From an uncultured Eubacterium sp. (GTDB lineage Bacteria > Bacillota > Clostridia > Lachnospirales > CAG-274), in assembly GCA_900543365.1 (NCBI GenBank), contig UQRG01000027.1, forward strand, positions 1 to 14,080: a stretch of DNA of 14,080 nucleotides. The letters are read 5' to 3'. Position numbers and translations under genes: made by a program. Below are positions 7,267 to 13,177 of this stretch, in pieces (positions within the stretch are counted from its first letter, which is position 1; each line of letters starts with the position of its first letter). Under the pieces are notes generated by a model. The model did no database searches, was not told the origin of the DNA, and worked only from the letters and a program-made list of their open reading frames with translations.

Positions 7267-7422
7267 TTATTCACCTATAGTTGTTGTTTCAGTATTCTGT
7301 TGAACATTTAAACCTTCTTGAAGTATACTTAAGTTTCTGTATGTAATACCAGCCAAAATTATAAAAAGTATAATGGCTATTACAAGTACAATTTCAGCAA
7401 CTTTTCTATTTTTATTACTCAT
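7267..7422 (-). CDS. Small single-span membrane protein, 51 residues
   Basis: An ATG at 7422 preceded by AAGGTG (6-base spacing) opens a 51-codon frame that fills the gap between the AlaX gene and the GNAT gene. Residues 2-7 are basic (SNKNRK), residues about 8-27 form one hydrophobic helix, and the tail is polar and Thr/Gln-rich. This resembles the start of a secreted or FtsL/DivIC-like bitopic protein, but it is too short to assign. The stop at 7267 leaves one base before the GNAT start, and its 3' end carries the GNAT ribosome site. Perfect tiling between neighbours is the main argument that it is real. Confidence 0.7.
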   Translation of the reverse strand: MSNKNRKVAEIVLVIAIILFIILAGITYRNLSILQEGLNVQQNTETTTIGE

Positions 7423-7431
7423 ATTTTCACC

Positions 7432-8583
7432 TTAAGCCTTAAAAAAACTTTCAATATCTTCCCACTTACAATTTACTGAACCTTGAGCAAAGAAAGGCTT
7501 GCCACCACCTCTGCCATTAAGAGTTGCGTTCATATCCTTTATAAACTGCTTTAAGTCACCGTCTTTTTCACAAACAGCATACTTATATCCCTCATCATTA
7601 TTTCCAGAAAATACACCAATTTTTCCAGTACATCCATTTTCCATAAGTAAATTTGCAAGATTTCTAACACCATTAGGGTCTAAACCTTTTTCACAAATGA
7701 TAACACTATCTTTGCCGGCATATTCCTTAACAATAGTATCTAGTCTTTCGTTTTGCATTTCTATTACAGTTGATTTTAATGTATGATTTTCGTTTAAAAG
7801 TCTTTCAACAGCCTTAGCAGTTTCCTTTACCTTAGCTGAAAGTAAGTTAGAAATTTCCTTATTTTGTTCCATTACACTTGTAATATGGTCAAAGGCTCTT
7901 TTTCCACAAAGCATTTCAATTCTTACGCCACCTTTATAAGCCTGGCAAGAAAACATTTTAATTATACCAAGCTCACCACTAAATCTAATGTGAGTACCAC
8001 AGCAAGCACAAAGGTCAGCACCAGGAAATTCTACAAGTCTAACTTCACCTTCAAGTTCCTTTTTACTTCTATATTCAATATTTTTAAGCTCATCACCTGA
8101 AGCAGTAAATATTTTACACTCAACATTTGACCATACATAACGATTTGCTTTTAACTCAATCTCCTGTACCTGTTCCCAATTAAGTTCACCATCAAGGTCA
8201 AGTGTAATCATATCACTGCCCATATGGAAACCAACATTGTTGTATCCATATTTTTCGTGAAACATACCACTTACAATATGTTCTGCTGAATGTTGTTGCA
8301 TAAGGTCAAATCTTCTTTTCCAATCAATAACACCCTTAACTTCAGAACCAACTTCAAGAGCTTTATCTGTATAATGAATAACATTTTCGCCCTTTTCACC
8401 AACATAAGTTACATTAGCATCACCAATGGTACCTAAATCACAAGGCTGACCACCACCTTCTGGATAAAAAGCAGTATTATCAAGTACAACAGCAAAACCT
8501 TTTTTATCTTCTTCACAGCTTACTACTTTAGCAGTAAATTCCTTTAAATATGCATCTTTATAGTATAACCTGTTTAAATCCAT
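7432..8583 (-). CDS. alaX: AlaX-type alanyl-tRNA editing protein with DHHA1 domain
   Basis: A 383-residue stand-alone relative of the alanyl-tRNA synthetase editing region, predicted to hydrolyse mischarged tRNA(Ala) in the cytoplasm. An OB-like N-terminal part contains NTAFYPEGGGQPCDLG (36-51). The editing core follows, with zinc ligands H98 and H102 in QQHSAEHIVSG and C194 and H198 in CCGTHI. After a helical linker a C-terminal DHHA1 domain ends in GRGGGKPFFAQGS (357-369), the usual RNA-binding glycine motif. The length fits the long AlaX-L class. AAGGAGAG lies 6 bases before the ATG, and the gene starts 12 bases after mtaB, so the two tRNA-fidelity functions share one transcript. Confidence 0.92.
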   Translation of the reverse strand: MDLNRLYYKDAYLKEFTAKVVSCEEDKKGFAVVLDNTAFYPEGGGQPCDLGTIGDANVTYVGEKGENVIHYTDKALEVGSEVKGVIDWKRRFDLMQQHSAEHIVSGMFHEKYGYNNVGFHMGSDMITLDLDGELNWEQVQEIELKANRYVWSNVECKIFTASGDELKNIEYRSKKELEGEVRLVEFPGADLCACCGTHIRFSGELGIIKMFSCQAYKGGVRIEMLCGKRAFDHITSVMEQNKEISNLLSAKVKETAKAVERLLNENHTLKSTVIEMQNERLDTIVKEYAGKDSVIICEKGLDPNGVRNLANLLMENGCTGKIGVFSGNNDEGYKYAVCEKDGDLKQFIKDMNATLNGRGGGKPFFAQGSVNCKWEDIESFFKA

Positions 8584-8595
8584 TTTTATCTCTCC

Positions 8596-9891
8596 TTACA
8601 TTAACTCTCCATACATTGTTTCTTCTCCAGCTATATCTATCAGTTTAACTTTAACAAGTTTGTTAGTTAAATCCTCATTAGACTTACAAAGAACCTTAAT
8701 ATAATTAGTTGTATGACCCTCATAATATTCACCATCAAGTCTTTCAAAAAGAACTTCAACAGTCTGACCAATATATTTAGACATAAACTCTTTATTAAGC
8801 TCCTCACTTAATTTAAGCATTTTGTGACTTCTTTCACTTTTAACCTCTGGTGGTACTTGAGGTCTTATTTTAGCTGCCGGTGTACCAGTCTTTGGTGAAT
8901 AAGGGAAAACATGAATTTTACTTAACTTAATTTTTTTAGCAAAATTATAGCTTTCATTAAAATTTTCCTCTGTTTCAGTTGGAAAACCAACAATGATATC
9001 TGTTGTAATAGCTACATTAGGAAAAGTATCTCTAAGTCTTTGACAAGCATCAGCATATTCCTGAGCTGTATATCTTCTATTCATAGCCTTTAAGGTATCA
9101 TCTGAACCACTTTGAAGAGAAAGATGATAATGATTACAAACCTTCGGCAATTTAGCCATTCTGGCCACAAATTCATCATCAACCGCCTTAGGTTCCATTG
9201 AACTAAATCTAATTCTTTCAATACCCTCAACTGAATGTACTTTTTCAATAATATCAGCAAGAGTAATATTTCCTAAATCAAGACCGTAACTTGCAATATG
9301 AATACCTGCAAGTACAACTTCTTTAAAGCCATTTTCAGCAAGAGTCTTAACTTCCTCAATAACATCCTCTGGCTTTCTGCTTCTTATTGGACCTCTTGCA
9401 TAAGGAATTATACAATATGTACAATATCTATTACAGCCTTCCTGTATTTTAATATAAGCTCTAGTTCTATCTTTAAGATTAGATACCTTAAGGGGTTCAA
9501 ATTCTTTTTCTCCCTTAATATCTGTTACAGCATTTAAAACACCTTCTTCAGCCTTATACTGTTCAACAATTTCAACAACCTTACTTCTATCTTTAGTACC
9601 AATAACAATATTAATTCCATCAAGCCCAGCTACTGCCTCTGGTTTAACTTGTGCATAACAACCTGTTGCAACAATAATAGCATTTTCGTTGCATCGTCTT
9701 GCCCTTCTTATCATTTGGCGAGACTTCTTATCACCGAAGTTAGTAACTGTACAAGTATTTATAATATAAATATCTGCATAATCATCAAATTCAACTATTT
9801 CATAACCCTTATCTGCAAAAAGTTCAGCCATAGCCTCACTGTCATATAAATTAACCTTACAGCCAAGAGTTGTAAAAGCAATTTTCTTCAT
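8596..9891 (-). CDS. mtaB: tRNA (N6-threonylcarbamoyladenosine37) methylthiotransferase
   Basis: A radical-SAM enzyme converting t6A37 to ms2t6A37 in ANN-decoding tRNAs. It has 431 residues, the usual MtaB length. The N-terminal MTTase domain has C11, C47 and C78 (TLGCKVN, NTCTVTN, ATGCYAQ) for one iron-sulphur cluster. The radical-SAM triad is C153, C157 and C160 in EGCNRYCTYCIIPYARG. The TRAM tRNA-binding domain occupies roughly the last 65 residues. MiaB and RimO are the related alternatives, but the LGCKVN start and overall pattern fit MtaB best. The frame is open to a TTG at 9909. The ATG at 9891 has GGAG 8 bases upstream and the protein then starts MKKIAFTTLGC as in relatives. It is the first gene of the six-gene minus-strand operon. 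Confidence 0.94.
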   Translation of the reverse strand: MKKIAFTTLGCKVNLYDSEAMAELFADKGYEIVEFDDYADIYIINTCTVTNFGDKKSRQMIRRARRCNENAIIVATGCYAQVKPEAVAGLDGINIVIGTKDRSKVVEIVEQYKAEEGVLNAVTDIKGEKEFEPLKVSNLKDRTRAYIKIQEGCNRYCTYCIIPYARGPIRSRKPEDVIEEVKTLAENGFKEVVLAGIHIASYGLDLGNITLADIIEKVHSVEGIERIRFSSMEPKAVDDEFVARMAKLPKVCNHYHLSLQSGSDDTLKAMNRRYTAQEYADACQRLRDTFPNVAITTDIIVGFPTETEENFNESYNFAKKIKLSKIHVFPYSPKTGTPAAKIRPQVPPEVKSERSHKMLKLSEELNKEFMSKYIGQTVEVLFERLDGEYYEGHTTNYIKVLCKSNEDLTNKLVKVKLIDIAGEETMYGELM

Positions 9892-9931
9892 ATTAAAATC
9901 TCCAAACAAAATATTTTAAAACACTATTCCT

Positions 9932-9940
9932 ATTTTAACA
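9932..9940 (-). promoter_or_regulatory. Possible extended -10 promoter for mtaB
   Basis: Minus strand TGTTAAAAT (TG, one base, -10 box TAAAAT), about 40 bases upstream of the mtaB ATG. No good -35 is present. It forms one half of a mirror-like pair with the plus-strand element at 9947-9955. Confidence 0.4.
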
Positions 9941-9946
9941 GAAATG

Positions 9947-9955
9947 TGTTATATT
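9947..9955 (+). promoter_or_regulatory. Possible extended -10 promoter for the 480-residue gene
   Basis: TGTTATATT (TG, one base, TATATT) about 35 bases upstream of the ATG at 9991, again without a clear -35. Together with the minus-strand element it encloses TAACA-6-TGTTA (9936-9951). The two promoters would overlap and could compete or share a regulator. Confidence 0.4.
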
Positions 9956-9990
9956 TAAAAGTAGTATTTTGAAAAAAGGAGAAAATTTAA

Positions 9991-11433
9991 ATGAATACAC
10001 CTGAAACAAGTAAAAAACTAGTTAAACTTGTAGAATATAAAATCAAGGATACATTACTTAACTTAATATATGACCTTGCAGAAAATCCAACAGCAAAGGC
10101 AGGATATATTGTACCTCAATCAATTTTAAATATTAAGGATAAAATTGAAAATGCTTATGTTGAATTTGAAAATGTTGTTGATACAACTGAAAGAGATGAC
10201 TTTGAAAACCAATTAAAGATTATAGCAAAAGAAATTATTGATAGTGGAATTAATGTAAACAAATATGTTGCTTACAACGAACAGCTTGGCGAAAAACTTT
10301 TAAAATATTACAAATTAAATGATGTTAGAAATGTTAAAACCGAAATTCCTCTTAACAATTCAGCTATTACTGAAATTGTAAAAGGTTATTTATCAACGCT
10401 TCCTGATTCATTTGAAGGTAAATTTGCAATGTCAGAAATTATTTCATCATTGCCTCTCAGAATGACAAGAAAAAAATACAACGACTATGTAACAAAAGCA
10501 GTTGAGCTTCTTTCAAAAGATTTACCTAAGGAATTTTCAAATTCCTGTATAGATAGATTGAAAGATATGTTCTATGCTGACTGTGAAAACACCTTTAAAT
10601 CAGATTTTCCTCTTATGTATGAAAAACTTAAGGCAACAGAAGAAACTGTATCTGAAATCAATAATGAAGAAATAACAGAATCACTTAATGACATTGATGG
10701 TAATGTCGAGGCTTTACATAACATTTTTGCTCTTTTAAGTGTTTATTTTAACGATGTTATTTACTTACAAATATTATCAATGTTTGCTGTTGACAGCGAA
10801 TTTTTATTTAATGATGATATGATTGCCAAAGACTTATACTATTCTTTAAAAGACATTATTACAACAAAGGATAACAGCCTTTTAGAGGAGATTTTAAATA
10901 GGGTTGAAAATGAAATTGGTGAAAGATTTGACCTTGCAAAACCTATTGAAGAAGAAATAAAAGATAAGTTAGAAAAACTTACTCAAGATGAATACGACAA
11001 TCTTCCTACTGATACAATAACAGCTATTAATGTAAGCAATACTATAAGCCAAATGTTTTACAACGAACTTGACCAGCAAATTATGATTTCAAAATGTTCA
11101 AATGATGATTTTGATCAGGCAACTAAAGAACTTGTAGACTACATCAATAAAAAAACTGAAAATATGACTACAAATGACAAGAAATTTTTAAAGCAAAGTT
11201 TCTTAAAGCATATTCCTTGTCCTATGACTATAACAGAACTTGGTGATTATTGTGGTTATGCTCTTGATGGTGTAAATGACAGAAACACTAGCCTTGTAGC
11301 TTACGGAAATATCTTTCAAATTACAGATGAAGCAAGAAAAGAAATAGATGAACACCATCATCACGATGACAACTGTAATTGTGGACACGACCACAGCCAC
11401 GAACATTGTAACTGTGGTCACCATCATAATTAA
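9991..11433 (+). CDS. Unrecognised 480-residue helical protein with His/Cys-rich C-terminal tail
   Basis: I do not recognise this protein. It has no signal peptide and no membrane segment; it is acidic, Asn/Lys/Glu-rich and looks almost entirely helical. Two stretches resemble each other loosely: FAMSEIISSLPLRMT plus a helix with DY (about 146-166) and FLKQSFLKHIPCPMT plus a helix with DY (about 399-420). This hints at an internal duplication. Residues 453-480 are strikingly different: they contain 11 His, 4 Cys and several Asp/Glu, with CNCGHDH and CNCGHHH as a short repeat. Such tails bind Ni, Zn or Co in metallochaperones such as HypB, UreE and SlyD, but the body resembles none of these. 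AAAAGGAG lies 9 bases before the ATG. Two ATP-grasp genes follow on the same strand. A metal-handling role is inference. Confidence 0.8.
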   Translation: MNTPETSKKLVKLVEYKIKDTLLNLIYDLAENPTAKAGYIVPQSILNIKDKIENAYVEFENVVDTTERDDFENQLKIIAKEIIDSGINVNKYVAYNEQLGEKLLKYYKLNDVRNVKTEIPLNNSAITEIVKGYLSTLPDSFEGKFAMSEIISSLPLRMTRKKYNDYVTKAVELLSKDLPKEFSNSCIDRLKDMFYADCENTFKSDFPLMYEKLKATEETVSEINNEEITESLNDIDGNVEALHNIFALLSVYFNDVIYLQILSMFAVDSEFLFNDDMIAKDLYYSLKDIITTKDNSLLEEILNRVENEIGERFDLAKPIEEEIKDKLEKLTQDEYDNLPTDTITAINVSNTISQMFYNELDQQIMISKCSNDDFDQATKELVDYINKKTENMTTNDKKFLKQSFLKHIPCPMTITELGDYCGYALDGVNDRNTSLVAYGNIFQITDEARKEIDEHHHHDDNCNCGHDHSHEHCNCGHHHN

Positions 11434-11438
11434 TCAAC

Positions 11439-11479
11439 TAATAGGTACATTATTATATATTTCATCTTATTACCTATTA
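11439..11479 (+). promoter_or_regulatory. Intercistronic hairpin ahead of the first ATP-grasp gene
   Basis: TAATAGGTA (11439-11447) is perfectly complementary to TACCTATTA (11471-11479) across a 23-base AT-rich loop. It starts 5 bases after the stop of the 480-residue gene and ends 3 bases before AGGAGG (11483-11488). It could be a leaky terminator (TTT follows), an RNA-processing site or a differential-stability element. Confidence 0.5.
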
Positions 11480-11493
11480 TTTAGGAGGTTAAT

Positions 11494-12345
11494 ATGACAG
11501 GTTGGTTAGTAATAAATGGTTTCTTACACAGTAACAAATTTAATGAGATATACAGTTGGCTTAAAACAGCTTTTGAAAAAAAAGGTCATACAATAAATGT
11601 ATACACAAATATTGAACTTGCAAATATAACAAAAATTGAAAACAAGCCAGATTTTGTTCTTTTTTGGGATAAAGATATACCTCTTGCTAAAAGACTTGAA
11701 AAAATGGATTTGCGACTTTTTAATTCTGCCACAGCTATTGAAAATTGCGACAATAAGGCACTAACATATATAGAACTTAAAGGAATTGTTAAAATGCCAA
11801 AAACAATTATTGCACCTATGACATACAGAAACATAGGTTACAACAATACTGACTTTGTTAAAAATTCTATAAATACTCTTGGGCTTCCTGTTGTCATAAA
11901 AGAATGTTTTGGTTCATTTGGTCAACAGGTCTATTTGGCTGAAAGTTATGAAAAAGCTATAGATATAGTAAAAAACACAAATGAACCTCTTATTTTTCAA
12001 GAATTTATAGCCGAAAGCAAAGGAAAAGACATAAGAATAAATATGGTTGGAAACAATGCTGTTGCATCGATGCTTAGATATAATGATAATGATTTTAGAG
12101 CAAATATAACAAATGGAGGAAGTATGAAAAATTATACTCCAACAGAAAAAGAAATAGAAATTGCACAAAAAGTCTGCAAAGTATTAAATCTTGACTTTGG
12201 AGGTGTTGACATACTTTTTGGAAAAAACGGACCAATTGTTTGCGAAGTCAATTCTAATGCCCATTTTAAAAATATTTATGATTGTACAGGCGTTAATGTT
12301 GCTGATTACATAGGAGATTATATTGAAAAATGTGTGGTTGGATAA
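11494..12345 (+). CDS. RimK-like ATP-grasp ligase 1
   Basis: A 283-residue cytoplasmic protein with a RimK/LysX-like ATP-grasp fold. Enzymes of this fold activate a carboxylate as acyl phosphate and join it to an amine or thiol. Visible are FNSATAIENCDNKALTY (76-92), VVIKECFGSFGQQVYL (133-148, ATP-binding lysine and glycine loop), QEFIAESKGKDIRI (169-182), MLRYNDNDFRANITNGGSM (193-211) and the Mg-binding end GGVDILFG...VCEVNSNAHF with D239, E251 and N253 all present, so it should be active. The substrate is unknown; protein C-terminal glutamylation (RimK-type), peptide ligation or an amino-acid carrier reaction are all possible. AGGAGG lies 5 bases before the ATG. Its last 16 bases overlap the second ATP-grasp gene. 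Confidence 0.85.
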   Translation: MTGWLVINGFLHSNKFNEIYSWLKTAFEKKGHTINVYTNIELANITKIENKPDFVLFWDKDIPLAKRLEKMDLRLFNSATAIENCDNKALTYIELKGIVKMPKTIIAPMTYRNIGYNNTDFVKNSINTLGLPVVIKECFGSFGQQVYLAESYEKAIDIVKNTNEPLIFQEFIAESKGKDIRINMVGNNAVASMLRYNDNDFRANITNGGSMKNYTPTEKEIEIAQKVCKVLNLDFGGVDILFGKNGPIVCEVNSNAHFKNIYDCTGVNVADYIGDYIEKCVVG

Positions 12346-13112
12346 TATATAACAAAGATGATTCAAAAATAAACAGTACCTACATACAATGGTATATAGA
12401 TAAATTTGCTAAAGAAAATATCAGCCTTAAACTTGTGTATACAGATGAAATAGACTACATAAATTTACCTAACTTTGCTATTGTAAGAGCTATAAGACCC
12501 GATATAACAAAAAAATTAGAAAACCTTGGAGTAAAATGTTTTAACAATAGTTTTGTATCTAAAATTGCTAATGATAAAGCATTATCCTACAAATACTTGT
12601 CAGAAAACGGAGTTAAAATTTTACCTACATACTATACTATAGACCAAATAAAAAATTATCCTGTAGTTATAAAACCGAAAGATAGTCACGGTGGTGATAG
12701 AGTAAATATGGCGAATAACTATAATGAACTTATGTCACTTATGCCACAATATAATGGTAACAACTATGTTATACAAAATGTGGCAAGTGACAAAGGAAAA
12801 GATTTAAGGGTATATGTTATTGGCAATAAAATCATTACAGCTATGTTAAGAGAATCAAAAACAGATTTTAGAAGTAATTTTTGCTTAGGTGGTTCTGCAT
12901 CAGTTTACAATCTTAGCAAAGAAGAAATTAATAAGGTAAAATCAATAATTAACCTTTTTGACTTTGATTTTGTAGGTATAGACTTTATTTTTAACAATGG
13001 TAAAATAGTATTTAACGAAATTGAAGATGTAGTTGGTAGCAGAATGGTATATACTTATACTGATATAGATATTGTTGACTTATATATTAAATACATTTTG
13101 CATAAATTATAA
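12330..13112 (+). CDS. RimK-like ATP-grasp protein 2, with altered metal motif
   Basis: A 260-residue protein of the same fold as its neighbour but clearly diverged. Conserved are FNNSFVSKIANDKALSY (71-87), PVVIKPKDSHGGDRV (111-125), GKDLRVYVIGN (156-166) and AMLRESKTDFRSNFCLGGS (171-189). In the C-terminal Mg site D218 and E230 are present, but the usual Glu-x-Asn reads Glu-Ile-Glu (E230, E232), followed by DVVGSRMVYTYTDIDI. Chemistry or metal use may therefore differ from ligase 1. The ATG at 12330 lies inside the upstream gene; AGGAG is 13 bases away, so translation probably depends on coupling with the upstream gene. Tandem ATP-grasp pairs can act in sequence or as a heterodimer; which applies here is unknown. 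Confidence 0.83.
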   Translation: MCGWIIYNKDDSKINSTYIQWYIDKFAKENISLKLVYTDEIDYINLPNFAIVRAIRPDITKKLENLGVKCFNNSFVSKIANDKALSYKYLSENGVKILPTYYTIDQIKNYPVVIKPKDSHGGDRVNMANNYNELMSLMPQYNGNNYVIQNVASDKGKDLRVYVIGNKIITAMLRESKTDFRSNFCLGGSASVYNLSKEEINKVKSIINLFDFDFVGIDFIFNNGKIVFNEIEDVVGSRMVYTYTDIDIVDLYIKYILHKL

Positions 13113-13130
13113 TTATTTTTTACAATTATG

Positions 13131-13139
13131 TGATATAAT
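13131..13139 (+). promoter_or_regulatory. Putative extended -10 promoter of pfkA
   Basis: TGATATAAT (TG, one base, perfect TATAAT at 13134-13139), about 40 bases upstream of the pfkA ATG. No good -35 at 17 bases. It suggests pfkA is transcribed separately from the ATP-grasp operon, although read-through across the 65-base gap is possible because no clear terminator is seen. Confidence 0.55.
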
Positions 13140-13177
13140 AAGAACAATTTACTAGAAATATTAAGGAGGATAATGTT

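Noticed and set aside
7499..8100. Plus-strand frames opposite alaX (7499-7786, 7864-8100)
   Set aside because: Antisense to a gene with clear domain motifs; composition typical of shadow frames.
11203..11427. Minus-strand 74-codon frame rich in Val/Met/Thr at the end of the 480-residue gene
   Set aside because: It is the antisense of the His/Cys tail codons; the hydrophobic look comes from complementing CAC/CAT codons.
9991..13112. Graspetide (RiPP) cluster because of two ATP-grasp ligases
   Set aside because: No short precursor peptide with repeated core motifs is present, no transporter follows, and the ligases look RimK-like rather than microviridin-type.
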